A stretch of DNA of 64,000 bases from Symmachiella dynata (GTDB lineage Bacteria > Planctomycetota > Planctomycetia > Planctomycetales > Planctomycetaceae): assembly GCF_007747995.1 (NCBI RefSeq), contig NZ_CP036276.1:2347001-2411000 (forward strand), read 5' to 3'. Below, piece after piece: positions 34,707 through 44,504 of the stretch (positions are counted from its first letter, which is position 1; each line of letters opens with the position of its first letter). A model generated the notes under the pieces. It was not told the DNA's origin, did no database searches, and worked only from the letters and a program-made list of their open reading frames with translations. The position numbers and the translations under genes were made by a program.

Positions 34707-37016
34707 TCAAACGTCGCTGGGAGTTTCGTCCACGCCGGAGTCGCTCTTCGGTTTTGCCCGTGCGAATCGCGATAACAGGGCCGGTAGGAAGACGAGATCT
34801 CCGAACAGCGCCGAACCAATCGTCAAGCCGCTCATGGCGGCAAAAATGCGTTGGTCGCGCATGTCGCTCAACAGCACCGTGGAAAACCCAACCATCAGCA
34901 CGGCGGTGGTCATGATGAGTGCTGTCCCCACCCCGGTAAAGGCAGCACGAATGGCCTCGTGGTCGTCGTCGGTTTTCTCCCGTTCTTCTTGATAACGCGT
35001 GAGAAAATGGATCGTGTCGTCCACGGCGATTCCTAAACAGACAGTAAACGCGCAGACGCTCACCATTTCCAACGATCCACCCGTCAACGCCAGTGCTGTT
35101 CCGGTGACCGCTAGGGGAAAAACGTTCGGGATGATAGAAATCAATCCCATCCGCACCGAACGATAGACGAACGCCAAGACGACGAAAATGATGATCGCCG
35201 CACTCCCCAGGCTGGCCGCCAGATCGACCACGATTTGGTACAGATGTTTCCAACGCCGAACGGCCGAGCCGGACAAATTGAACGTGAAGTTCGGATACTG
35301 TTTGTGGATTTCTTCGAGTCCCGCTTCCAGCCGGCGAAACACCGGGCCATATTTGGCGATTCCCAAATCGCGAACACGAAACGTTACGGAGGCTCGGCGG
35401 CGCTCGGGGGTGTAAAATGCGCGCTTCAAGGGCGGGGGGAGTAATTCAATCATCGACATCCGTTCAGACGCTTTCCCTTCGCCCGGCAAGGCGTCGATGA
35501 GATTGCGAATGGAAAGTGGGTGGCCGATCAACTCCTCTGACAGCAGCAAATCGTCGACGGCAGAGACCGCTTCGAGTATTTTTGGCGAATCCGCAGGCAC
35601 GTCAGAGGGCCAGCTGATATCGACGGCGGAATATTCCAGTCCACCAAAGGCATCGTCCATGTGCCGCATGGCAACGGCCGCTTCGGAGCCGGTCGGCATC
35701 GCATCGGTCCGGCGTTCGTCGGGGCGGAGCGTTAAGGAAATCATCAATAGGACAAATGTCAGCCCAATCGCGAAATAACTAATCGCCTTCGTATGCCGCA
35801 ACACGAACTCAATGATGCCGCCGATCCGATTCAAATGCCGATCAATCAGTCCCCGCTCATGACCAATATGGACCCGCCGTCCCATGCGCGTGGAACAGGC
35901 CAGCGGAATCACCGTCACCACAGCCACAAACGTCAACAGGACGCCCATCACGCAGCTCCAACCGAACTCCTGCACGGTTTTGTGATGCGCTAAGGACATC
36001 GACCCGAAGCCGATCGCCGTGGTGAGCGACGTCAGCGCGCAGGCTAATCCCACTTCGCGGACGCCGGCGCGGGCGGCATCGCGTTCGCTCATTCCCGAGG
36101 CGCGATAGCGACGGATTTGCACCATCAAATGCACACCATCAGTGAGTCCCACCAGACTCAAGAGCACCGGCAAGATGACGTCGTTGAAGGGATTGTTCTG
36201 CAAATCAAAATATTGCAGCATCCCTAATGTCCAAAACACCCCCATCGCGGGCGCCAGGGCGACGATTATGACCGCCGTAAATCCACGGAACAGCACTATG
36301 GCGATCAAACCGATCATCGAATAGCCGATGATTTGATACTTATATTTGTTCTCTTCATGGGATTGCACGATTGTCAAATACGTAGGGACGCGTCCCGAAA
36401 CCAGAAACGACATCTTGACGTCGAGGAAATCGGCCGCTGCTTTTTCCGCTTCTTCTCGGAGTCGGGACGTGCAATCTTCATCATCGGAGACGAACAGCCA
36501 ATCGAATTTAATCAGCAGCAACAACGTTTTGCCGTCGTCGGACAGAAGTTGGCCCGCCACAAGGGGGTGGGCATCCGCTTTTTTACGCGCCGCTTCGAAA
36601 CGTCCGGCTGAAGCAGTCGCCGAGGGTAAAATCGGTTCCGGCAAGCCAAAGATGTTGAGAATCGGGACACGATCCATCCACAAGATGCTGCGCACATAAT
36701 CCAGCGACTCAAGTTCATCGACCACATGCCGCACCGCAGCAGCGCCGCGTTGAGTAAAGATCGCGTCGCAATCAACAACCAAAACCGCATCGGAGTCCGA
36801 CAGGCTCACCGGATCGACGTCGGGGGGTGTTTCAAATTTCTCACGTTTGGTCGTGGGTGACTGCTGGTTGGGTTCATTGACTCTGAACAAATCGGTGAGT
36901 CGCTCTGGAGCAATGTATCCCAGCAAGGCGAATCCACTGATGACCAGCAAACCGAACGTCACAACGGAAGGGTGGTCGACCATCCAACCGGTCGTTCGGT
37001 CAAATCGGCGAGGCAT
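34707..37016 (-). CDS. RND-superfamily transporter (MMPL/HAE3 type)
   Basis: 769 residues with the doubled RND plan: helix 1 near 18-36, a large external loop (about 40-230), helices 2-6 (about 235-385), helix 7 near 415-435, a second loop (about 440-620) and helices 8-12 (about 625-750). Conserved blocks are VLLSLVGLTDGVHLMVQIRR and, in the second half, VCLGIAVDDTIHFLTRYQEE, each with the family Asp. HAE3 members export lipids or hopanoids, usually singly. It converges on the MBOAT/SGNH pair with only 29 bp between stops. Confidence 0.88.
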   Translation of the reverse strand: MPRRFDRTTGWMVDHPSVVTFGLLVISGFALLGYIAPERLTDLFRVNEPNQQSPTTKREKFETPPDVDPVSLSDSDAVLVVDCDAIFTQRGAAAVRHVVDELESLDYVRSILWMDRVPILNIFGLPEPILPSATASAGRFEAARKKADAHPLVAGQLLSDDGKTLLLLIKFDWLFVSDDEDCTSRLREEAEKAAADFLDVKMSFLVSGRVPTYLTIVQSHEENKYKYQIIGYSMIGLIAIVLFRGFTAVIIVALAPAMGVFWTLGMLQYFDLQNNPFNDVILPVLLSLVGLTDGVHLMVQIRRYRASGMSERDAARAGVREVGLACALTSLTTAIGFGSMSLAHHKTVQEFGWSCVMGVLLTFVAVVTVIPLACSTRMGRRVHIGHERGLIDRHLNRIGGIIEFVLRHTKAISYFAIGLTFVLLMISLTLRPDERRTDAMPTGSEAAVAMRHMDDAFGGLEYSAVDISWPSDVPADSPKILEAVSAVDDLLLSEELIGHPLSIRNLIDALPGEGKASERMSMIELLPPPLKRAFYTPERRRASVTFRVRDLGIAKYGPVFRRLEAGLEEIHKQYPNFTFNLSGSAVRRWKHLYQIVVDLAASLGSAAIIIFVVLAFVYRSVRMGLISIIPNVFPLAVTGTALALTGGSLEMVSVCAFTVCLGIAVDDTIHFLTRYQEEREKTDDDHEAIRAAFTGVGTALIMTTAVLMVGFSTVLLSDMRDQRIFAAMSGLTIGSALFGDLVFLPALLSRFARAKPKSDSGVDETPSDV

Positions 37017-37378
37017 AGAAGCTCAGCTTTCAGCAAGAAGTGTGGTGATTCATTCGCAGCCGGCGATGGTCGTTGCCCTAGTTCGTCGCCGATCAATCCC
37101 GTTCGTTGCGCGTACGGTGAACGCCGGGTGCCACTGGCGGCTTGCCCGCCAGTGCCGTGTCAGCTTGGGTTTTCCCTCTCCAGGCATGTTGCTCCACGTG
37201 CGCACTGGCGGACGAGCCGCCAGAGGCACCCCCAATTGAGTGGGGCTAATACTTAATTTAGCGCTGTAATCACACGAGCAACAAAATCGGTGTTTCATCC
37301 GTGTTCAATCTGTGGCTAAGCATCCTGTCGAAATCAACGCGCGTCGACAGGACTTGATACTTCACAATCCAGGGGTGA
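37017..37378. other. Repeat-bearing intergenic region
   Basis: No gene. An inverted pair is seen: gggtgccactggcggcttgc (from 37127) against the sequence at about 37203-37232 containing cactggcggacgagccgcca and GGCACCC. Near 37288 is a GTGTTCAATCTGTGGCTAAG element that recurs at about 63630. Confidence 0.55.
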
Positions 37379-39349
37379 TCAAAACCGGTTTTTCTGGCGA
37401 GCCGCTGCTTCGACTTCACTTTTCGTAAGCCGCCGATCCTTGTCCTTGTCGATATTGCGGAAGCCAAACCGGCGAAAGCCGAGCGGAGCTTCCAGCCAGG
37501 CGACTTCTCCGTCGCCATCTTTGTCAAAGTTCTTCAGGAATGTCGCCACAAATTCCTGGATTTCCTTCTCACGTACTTGGGGATCCACCGGCTTCTTGTC
37601 ACGTTTCCACTCATCCTTTTTCCCGCGCGGAACGGCGACTTCGAAAAACGCGACCGCCATTTCCTCCCAGGTCTGATCGCCCCAACTGACATGTTGCGAC
37701 GGATCGGGATTGGCGAGATTCGCTTTGGAGTTGTCAAACTTCACCGTGAATTCCAACGCCTTGACCGAAGACAACGGCATCGGTTCCGCCAATTCATAGA
37801 CATGCTGCCAATTGAAATCGTATTGCGGCACGTCCAACAGCACTTCACGATCCGTCTCGTGTTTGCCAAACAACCGAAACGACTTGCCCCGCAAATGCAT
37901 GTGCGGCACGATCGCCAGTAATTCTCCCTGGTTAGGCAACCGTTCGACGCGGCCTTCCACGGGATAGTCGGCTGCGTGCGGCGGGATTTCAAATTCCTGA
38001 TCAATGCCGACCAGCGTCAAGACTTCGTGGGTTATGTCTTGTTCTTTACCAAACAGCAGCCCGATTTTAGTCAGGTCTTCCTGCTCGGACCCGTTGGGGG
38101 TGTAGTGCATTTGAAAAACCAGTTTTGATCCCGCTGGAATTTTCCGGCCGCGGTGCGGCGGGAGCATCGTGAATCGCTGGCCCGGAACATAGGCGGACAG
38201 CCACCCAATTCCGCGGAAATCGGAGCCGTCCGGCGGCCGAATAAACACGATGCAGTGGTGCACAACTCCCCGGTTTCCGGGAATCACCTGTGAGCCGGTG
38301 ACCCATTTGTCCTCTTCAAATCCGGGATCCACGACAAAGTATTGATATTCCACAGTCCCTTCAGCCGGAACCGTAAAGGGGCGCTCGCGCATCTCAACAA
38401 CGACATCGGGTTCGCGGGGCATCAACCAACCGTCTGCAAATTTCGGCAACTCGGGCAAGTCCTGCACGTCACCGTACGGCATGCCCCCTTCGACCCAATC
38501 GGTGAACGCTTGCTTGTCCGCATCGGGCATATGCCGCGCGTTGGAGAATTCGCCATGCTGGGGATTGGCATGCCATGGCGGCATGCGGCCATCGTCGATC
38601 GTTTCCAGCATCATATCCGCCCAACCAATCACCTCGTCGTAGTCGGTGAGCGAAAACGGGCCGATCTCACCCGGACGATGACATTCCACACAATGCTGGT
38701 TCAAGACCCGAGCAATGTCTTTGGTGAAGGTCAAATCGGTGGTGACCTCTCCCTTTTTCTCACGACCGATAATACAACCGTTCGGCTCGGTGACAGCCAT
38801 TGTCACCGGTTTTCCTGACAACAGCTCTTCAATCGCAATTTTCAAATCCTCGCGGGCCGGCTTCGTCCGCGCACGTCCCGGCAGGTATTGATCGTCAATC
38901 CGCCCGCGATACCGGATCGCCAGTTGCTCATCCACCACGAAGACTTCCGGAGTGCGCTTGGCGTGATATTGATCGGCGACCTGGTTCTCGTAATCCTTGG
39001 CCATCGGAAATGTGATGGCGTATTGCTTAGCGTATTCGCGGACATCCTCCGTCGAGTCTTGGAGGTTGCTGTTGATTCCCACGAACCGCACGCCTTGCGA
39101 TTCAAACTCCGCTGCCAATTTGTTCAATCCCGGCCCATACAACCGAGCCAGCGGGCATTCGCTGCCCAGAAAGCAAACCACCGTCAATCCCGCGGAACCG
39201 TCAGCCAATTCCACGACCTTGCCGTCGACCGTTGGCAGGCGAAACGTGGTGTTGGGAACCTGCGGTTCAGAGCCGGCGTCTTCCGCTACAGCGGCTGTGA
39301 AATGAATCGCACAGAGCAAAACAGCGAATCCAAAACTCCGATATGTCAT
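37379..39349 (-). CDS. Redoxin / haem c / PHM-like copper / EF-hand fusion protein
   Basis: 656 residues with a signal peptide (about 1-22). Order of parts: thioredoxin-like redoxin domain (about 30-180; single Cys65 in GSECPLARLY); one haem c site CVECH at 220-224 in a planctomycete-type cytochrome segment; a copper type II ascorbate-dependent monooxygenase-like region (about 330-570) in which all six PHM copper ligands can be placed: His363, His364 and His414 for CuH, His482, His484 and Met563 for CuM; then EF-hand loops at about 608-619 and 635-646. AGGGA upstream supports the ATG at 39349. It is exported and stands alone. The substrate is unknown. Confidence 0.8.
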   Translation of the reverse strand: MTYRSFGFAVLLCAIHFTAAVAEDAGSEPQVPNTTFRLPTVDGKVVELADGSAGLTVVCFLGSECPLARLYGPGLNKLAAEFESQGVRFVGINSNLQDSTEDVREYAKQYAITFPMAKDYENQVADQYHAKRTPEVFVVDEQLAIRYRGRIDDQYLPGRARTKPAREDLKIAIEELLSGKPVTMAVTEPNGCIIGREKKGEVTTDLTFTKDIARVLNQHCVECHRPGEIGPFSLTDYDEVIGWADMMLETIDDGRMPPWHANPQHGEFSNARHMPDADKQAFTDWVEGGMPYGDVQDLPELPKFADGWLMPREPDVVVEMRERPFTVPAEGTVEYQYFVVDPGFEEDKWVTGSQVIPGNRGVVHHCIVFIRPPDGSDFRGIGWLSAYVPGQRFTMLPPHRGRKIPAGSKLVFQMHYTPNGSEQEDLTKIGLLFGKEQDITHEVLTLVGIDQEFEIPPHAADYPVEGRVERLPNQGELLAIVPHMHLRGKSFRLFGKHETDREVLLDVPQYDFNWQHVYELAEPMPLSSVKALEFTVKFDNSKANLANPDPSQHVSWGDQTWEEMAVAFFEVAVPRGKKDEWKRDKKPVDPQVREKEIQEFVATFLKNFDKDGDGEVAWLEAPLGFRRFGFRNIDKDKDRRLTKSEVEAAARQKNRF

Positions 39350-39793
39350 GGATGGCTTCCCTACAAAAAATTGCGTGGTAATGAAGCTGTATTGTGCAAT
39401 CCCACCGGTCAGTTCACAAGAGCGATCTTATCGTGCTCTTGCAGCCTACCCCCAGAATGTCGGGGCATTATAGAGTGGACCGGTGAAATTGAAATGGGAG
39501 AGGTTTAGACAAAATTCACAATTGCTCCTCCGCCGAGCGATCACTGGCCATCACGATGATGCCGTTCGCCCTTCCATAATGTTGATTGACCCACGGCAAA
39601 ATGTATTTTAAAAATGCATTCTCGGCCCAATACCCCGTTGCCATTTTCGCAATGAGCAAGATTTGCTGGGGGCATAGTCATTTTCCCGATCCCACCACAG
39701 CCGCAAACCCAGTTGGTTTTTTCCTTCACTCGAAGTCGGTATCATGCGTTGTTGATCATCTGATGCCAAGTTGAGCACCTGCAGGAGACCTTT
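39350..39793. other. Divergent intergenic region, no gene seen
   Basis: About 440 bp between the divergent redoxin-fusion and sulfatase genes. No coding pattern; it should contain both promoters. GGAGA at its right edge serves the sulfatase. Confidence 0.4.
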
Positions 39794-41176
39794 ATGGCTC
39801 GCATGCTACTTGTTTTGTGTTGTTTCTCGGCGCCATTCTTTATGGATCACCGCGTCCAAGCGGCGGATGCAGCGAAGCCGAACGTGTTGTTTCTGTTTAC
39901 CGATGACCAACGCGCCGACACGATTGCCGCCTTGGGCAATCCGCACATCAAGACACCGAACATCGACGAACTGGTCCGTTCGGGATTCGTGTTCAACAAC
40001 GCCTACTGCATGGGCTCCACCATGCCGGCCGTCTGCAACCCCAGCCGGCACATGATGCACAGCGGGATGTCCCTGTTCCGTTACGACCCCAAACAGATCG
40101 AAGGAACGTTTGGCGAAACGATGAAGCGGGCCGGGTACACCACCTATCACGAGTCCAAGCGGGGCAACACCGCTCGCAAGTACCACACCGCGTTTGATCA
40201 CTCGCAATATCTCAATGATCAAGCAGAGCGAACTTCCGGGCATCATGGACGAACGATCGCTAACCATGCGGTCAAATTCCTCAAAGACTACGATCGCGAC
40301 AATCCGTTTTTTATGTACCTTGGCTTTGCCGGCCCGCACGATCCCCGCGTCGCTGCCGAGGAATGGAAGGCTTTATACGATCCGGCTGAACTTCCGTTGC
40401 CGGAAAACTACAAACCGCTGCACCCCTTCGACAACGGCGAGATGGTGATCCGCGACGAACAACTCGCTCCCTGGCCCCGTACCGAAGAAACGGTCCGTGA
40501 ACATCTGCGGGACTACTATGCCTGCATCTCGTCGATCGATTTCAACATCGGCCGCATCATCGCAACGCTCAAAGAAACCGGCCAGTTTGACAACACGATT
40601 ATTGTCTTCTCTTCGGACCATGGTCTGGCCGTCGGCAGTCACGGTCTGTTCGGCAAGCAAAGCTTGTACGAGCACAGCATGCGAGCGCCGTTGATTTTCA
40701 GCGGACCGGGAATCCCCCACGGGCAAAGCGACGCCTTTTGTTATTTGTTCGATATCTTCCCAACCGTCTGCGATCTGACGCACGTACCGATTCCAGCGGA
40801 CCTCGATGGCAAAAGCTTGACGCCGGTGATCGACGGAAAAGCGGCTGGCATTCGCGACGACATTTTCTTGGCCTATCGCAACGTGATGCGCGGCGTGCGA
40901 CACGGTGATTGGAAACTGATACGTTACCCGCAGGTGAACGTCACGCAACTGTTCAACCTGCGCGAAGACCCTCTCGAATTACACAACCTTTCTGAAAGCG
41001 ACCAGGAGCAAACGGACCGGATGATGACGCTGCTTATCAAACAACAAAGTGTCTACGGCGACAAACAACCGTTGATTGTCGAAAACCCCCAACCGGCGAC
41101 CATCACCGTCGAAATGATCAACAAGGCAGCCGAGCAGGCGGCGAATAAGAAACGTAAGGCGAAGCGGCGTAAATGA
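39794..41176 (+). CDS. Secreted sulfatase
   Basis: 460 residues with a signal peptide (about 3-23) and GGAGA seven bases ahead. Metal-binding DD at 37-38 in NVLFLFTDDQRAD; the formylglycine signature CNPSR at 81-85, where Cys81 would be converted to formylglycine; and the second metal block IIVFSSDHGLAVGSHGL near 270. The C-terminal WKLIRYP and LFNLREDPLELHNL blocks are typical. It removes sulfate esters from a glycan or small molecule outside the cytoplasm. The length is normal and the tail is Lys/Arg-rich. A DUF1501 gene follows on the same strand. Confidence 0.93.
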   Translation: MARMLLVLCCFSAPFFMDHRVQAADAAKPNVLFLFTDDQRADTIAALGNPHIKTPNIDELVRSGFVFNNAYCMGSTMPAVCNPSRHMMHSGMSLFRYDPKQIEGTFGETMKRAGYTTYHESKRGNTARKYHTAFDHSQYLNDQAERTSGHHGRTIANHAVKFLKDYDRDNPFFMYLGFAGPHDPRVAAEEWKALYDPAELPLPENYKPLHPFDNGEMVIRDEQLAPWPRTEETVREHLRDYYACISSIDFNIGRIIATLKETGQFDNTIIVFSSDHGLAVGSHGLFGKQSLYEHSMRAPLIFSGPGIPHGQSDAFCYLFDIFPTVCDLTHVPIPADLDGKSLTPVIDGKAAGIRDDIFLAYRNVMRGVRHGDWKLIRYPQVNVTQLFNLREDPLELHNLSESDQEQTDRMMTLLIKQQSVYGDKQPLIVENPQPATITVEMINKAAEQAANKKRKAKRRK

Positions 41177-41210
41177 GTCGTGCACCGATCGACAAGATCT
41201 GTCAGGCAAA

Positions 41211-41304
41211 GGGTGGCTGGGGACGAGCATTCGCTCGCCCCCAGGTCGTTGACTACCCGATGCCCAACGCACTGGGGGCGGACTTCGCCCGTCCCCAGCC
41301 ACCC
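41211..41304. repeat. Imperfect inverted repeat (GGTGGCTGGGGACGA type)
   Basis: gggtggctggggacgagcat (from 41211) and the sequence ending cccgtccccagccaccc at 41304 are complementary, with GCTCGCCCCCAG and CTGGGGGCGGAC inside. A long stem-loop between sulfatase and DUF1501; possibly a terminator. Confidence 0.7.
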
Positions 41305-41470
41305 GTACGCTTACAGAGGCGATCGGTAAAAATCGCGATCCTGGTTCTGCCCTCAAGCCTCACTTCTCACGCCTCAAGCCCACTCTACACATTGCACACG
41401 GCAAACGAATCGGCGATAATCCATGCGTCGTATTCCAGACACGGAGTTTTCATCCAGGAGTTCTCCACCC

Positions 41471-42835
41471 ATGCCGGCATCCCACTGTACCGGTCCGATC
41501 CAGCGCCGCGAGTTTCTGCGCGTGGGGACGCTAGCACTTGGTGGAGTGATGTTGCCTGACTTGTTGCGGTTGCAAGCAGCCTCAGAGAAACCGCGACCGA
41601 CGACGTCGGTGATTTTGTTTTGGATGTGGGGCGGACCCAGCCAGCTCGAAACCTACGATATGAAGCCCGATGCTCCCAGCGAGTATCGCGGGCCGCTCAA
41701 TCCGATTCGCACCAATGTGCCCGGTATGGACATCTGCGAATATATGCCGTTGCAGGCAAAGATTGCGGATAAGTTTTCCATCATCCGTTCGTTGCATCAC
41801 GAGATGTCGGCGCACAACGACGGCAGTATCGAGGTGCTGACCGGCCAGACACCCAGCGTGCCGGATCCAACGTCGCAAGCGCACTCGAAACATCCCGATT
41901 TCGGCATGGTCGCCAGTCGCATTCGCGGCCCCCATCCCGAAGGCCTGCCGCAATACATCGGCGTGCAGCGTTCGCCGTTTATGACCCAACCCAATTACTT
42001 GGGAGCAGCGCACCGGTCGTTCGACACCGGCGATCCCTCCTTGCCCGGTTATGCGCCAAAGAATCTGACGCTAGCGACCGGCGTTGATCATCGTCGCCTG
42101 GGGGATCGCAAGCATCTGCTGGGACAATTCGATCGTTTTCGCCAGCGGTACGAGCATGACATCGACGGCGCGGATGAATTCCAATCCGCCGCATTCAGTA
42201 TTCTGACCAGCAGAAAAGTGGCCGATGCTTTCGAGATTGCGCAAGAAGATCCCAAACTGCGAGACCGTTACGGACGACATCGTTGGGGACAAAGCTGTCT
42301 ATTGGCGCGGCGGCTGGCTGAAGCGGGCGCAGCTGTGATTAACGTCGATGCCACCGCTCCGAACAGCACGACCAAGAATTTCAGTTGGGACGACCACGCC
42401 GGCGCGTTTCATCTCGATTACGCACAGCGAGAACGTCTGCCGCAGATGGACCAAGCACTGTCGGCACTGATCACCGATCTGCACGACCGGGGCCTGGACC
42501 AAAATGTGCTGGTGATTGCTTGCGGGGAATTCGGCCGCACGCCGCGCGTCACACATGCTCCGACAAACTTCTCCAATCAAATCGGCCTGGGACGGGATCA
42601 CTGGCCCGGCGCGTTTAGCGCGTTGATTGCCGGCGGCGGATTGCGGATGGGACAGGTCGTGGGGCAGACCAATTCCAATGCGGAATATCCCTTGCACGAT
42701 CCGGTGACGCCACAAGATTTGTTGGCGACCGTCTATCGGCATCTGGGCGTCGATCCGCAGCAGCAGTTTACCAGTTTCGCTGGCCGTCCGATCCCGATTC
42801 TTCCCAGTGGCCAACCGATCAAACAGTTGATCTAG
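41471..42835 (+). CDS. Exported DUF1501 protein (Tat signal), copy 2
   Basis: 454 residues from ATG 41471 (AGGAG ten bases ahead); the longer start at 41423 lacks support. Tat-like signal QRREFLRVGTLALGGVMLP. Core blocks WMWGGPSQLETYDMKPDAP, SLHHEMSAHNDGSIEVLTG, FSWDDHAGAFHLDY, VIACGEFGRTPRVT and GRDHWPGAFSALIAGGGL. The order and likely metal-site residues are as in copy 1. It follows a sulfatase but has no adjacent PSCyt gene. The function of the family is not established. Confidence 0.88.
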   Translation: MPASHCTGPIQRREFLRVGTLALGGVMLPDLLRLQAASEKPRPTTSVILFWMWGGPSQLETYDMKPDAPSEYRGPLNPIRTNVPGMDICEYMPLQAKIADKFSIIRSLHHEMSAHNDGSIEVLTGQTPSVPDPTSQAHSKHPDFGMVASRIRGPHPEGLPQYIGVQRSPFMTQPNYLGAAHRSFDTGDPSLPGYAPKNLTLATGVDHRRLGDRKHLLGQFDRFRQRYEHDIDGADEFQSAAFSILTSRKVADAFEIAQEDPKLRDRYGRHRWGQSCLLARRLAEAGAAVINVDATAPNSTTKNFSWDDHAGAFHLDYAQRERLPQMDQALSALITDLHDRGLDQNVLVIACGEFGRTPRVTHAPTNFSNQIGLGRDHWPGAFSALIAGGGLRMGQVVGQTNSNAEYPLHDPVTPQDLLATVYRHLGVDPQQQFTSFAGRPIPILPSGQPIKQLI

Positions 42836-43097
42836 CCGGCGCAACCTGAGCGGTGGCGTTGAGTTCCGGCCGAGATTCTTGCCGAATCCGCACAGTCCGC
42901 ACCGGCTGATCGAAGTCCGCCATCCTCGGGCAGCGGGCCATTTTCCGAATAATTTCTTTGCGTATTTGGAATGGGGATGCCTATAATCTTTCGAGTTGGA
43001 AGTCATTCCTAATGTTGCGTTGGGTAGCCCATCAACATGCGCGATGGTTGCGGGGGTACGGGTCTATCAATACAGCACGGCGGACTGGAGATTCGGA

Positions 43098-43568
43098 ATG
43101 TATACATCCCAATTGGCTAAGGACATCATGGTCACCAAATTGGTGACCCTTTCGCCGGAAGTCGACGTGTTCCAGGCGATTGATCTGTTGCTGAAGCACC
43201 GCATCTCCGGCGCTCCGGTCATCGATGCCCGCCGCAATTTTCTCGGTATGTTTTCCGAAAAAAACTGCATGTCCGTACTTTTAGAATCGGCATACGAGCA
43301 ACACCCCACGACGCACCTGTATGCGTTCATGGATGTCGAAGTCCCCACAATTGGCGAAGACGCCGACATGCTTGAGATCGCGCGGATCTTTCGCGACACA
43401 CATTGCCGCCGCTTACCGGTGATCCACAAATCAAAACTCGTCGGCCAAATCAGCCGCCGCGACTTGTTGAAGGCCGCGCACAAGATGATGGCGACCGCCC
43501 CGGATCGTGAATCAACTTGGCTGTACCTCAGCAGCATCGCCGAACGTCACGAAGCCCCGATTGTTTAA
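43098..43568 (+). CDS. Two-CBS-domain protein
   Basis: 156 residues from ATG 43098 (GGAG seven bases upstream), made up almost wholly of two CBS units: about 10-60 (KDIMVTKLVTLSPEVDVFQA, RISGAPVIDARRNFLGMFS) and 75-130 (VPTIGEDADMLEIARIF, CRRLPVIHKSKLVGQISRRD). Such stand-alone pairs bind adenine nucleotides and report cell energy or act as regulators. The final helix (ESTWLYLSSIAERH) is extra. Its stop overlaps the stop of the GNAT gene on the other strand. Confidence 0.88.
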   Translation: MYTSQLAKDIMVTKLVTLSPEVDVFQAIDLLLKHRISGAPVIDARRNFLGMFSEKNCMSVLLESAYEQHPTTHLYAFMDVEVPTIGEDADMLEIARIFRDTHCRRLPVIHKSKLVGQISRRDLLKAAHKMMATAPDRESTWLYLSSIAERHEAPIV

Positions 43569-44044
43569 TCGCCGGCGAGTGACTTGTAAGCCAAAACGCG
43601 AAATGGTTCAAAACCCAATTGTTGCCAAACGTTGGCAGCGGTCTCGTTTTTGGCCATGTAAGAGACTTCAAGCAACTCAATTCCGCGCGAGCAAAACCAT
43701 TCTTCTGCTTCGGAGACTAGTTTTGCAGCGCAGCCAGAATTTCGAAACTGCGGTTCGACCCAGCAGATCGAAATAAACCCGACGTCTCCTAAGTTCGCGG
43801 CAGTCAGTGACGGCTGACGTATTTCACCCAACAAGCAGGCGATCAGTTGCCCTTCTGACTCAACGACCAACGCAATCCGGTCATCATCGCAAATATAACG
43901 GCTCGCCAATTCTCGTATCGAGTCGTCGACCTGGGTCGGCAGCGCGGCAATGTATGCATCCGTTTCCCCCGATTGCATGAATCGAGGAATTTTAACGAAG
44001 CTTTCCGCAATGAATTCCAGATCGGATGCGCTTGCGTGTCTCAT
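43565..44044 (-). CDS. GNAT-family N-acetyltransferase
   Basis: 159 residues. A GNAT fold is seen from residue 1 to about 150, with the acetyl-CoA loop block ICWVEPQFRNSGCAAKLVSE near 100 (the RxxGxA pattern) and a C-terminal ANVWQQLGFEPFRVLAYK strand-helix. The acceptor is unknown. It converges with the CBS gene, the two stops overlapping by 4 bp. Confidence 0.82.
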   Translation of the reverse strand: MRHASASDLEFIAESFVKIPRFMQSGETDAYIAALPTQVDDSIRELASRYICDDDRIALVVESEGQLIACLLGEIRQPSLTAANLGDVGFISICWVEPQFRNSGCAAKLVSEAEEWFCSRGIELLEVSYMAKNETAANVWQQLGFEPFRVLAYKSLAGD

Positions 44045-44098
44045 GGTGGTTCGTTCGTCTCACATCGACCGGTATGTAACGACACACCCGTCAGCTAT

Positions 44099-44503
44099 CT
44101 AATCGTTTGGTTGTAACCAACGCAGACCGCCACAAGTGCCGCAAACGACTCTCTCCATGATCGGAATCCCTACGCACCCACAATCGACTGCATCGCGTGG
44201 GCGCTGTGGGAGTAGCAACCGTAACCGCGGATAGCGTCGCACACCGGCCGTCAATGCGGAGGCACGCTTTAAGAAATCCGTATAGATAGCCGTGTCTCCG
44301 CTGCCCAATTCCACATCGCGGATGATGACGCTGCCATCGGATCCAAGAAACCAATACGACCACATGTCCAAGAAGATTGGTAAGGCGTCGAATTCCAGCG
44401 CTGTTTGTCTGAGGATTGGATCGGTATTGGGAACGAGATACCACTCGCGCAGAATGTCTTTTATCGTTTCCTCATGAAATGGAGTCCAATCCTCGATAGA
44501 CAT
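44099..44503 (-). CDS. Hypothetical 134-residue soluble protein
   Basis: Starts at ATG 44503, one base after the VOC gene's stop, so it is the third gene of the YunC-VOC cluster. The opening MSIEDWTPFHEETIKDILRE, a central FDALPIFLDMWSYWFLGSDG and a C-terminal CVGIPIMERVVCGTCGG block with several Cys are visible. The paired Cys near the end could bind zinc. No family is recognised; there is no signal or membrane helix. Confidence 0.65.
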   Translation of the reverse strand: MSIEDWTPFHEETIKDILREWYLVPNTDPILRQTALEFDALPIFLDMWSYWFLGSDGSVIIRDVELGSGDTAIYTDFLKRASALTAGVRRYPRLRLLLPQRPRDAVDCGCVGIPIMERVVCGTCGGLRWLQPND

Positions 44504-44504
44504 G

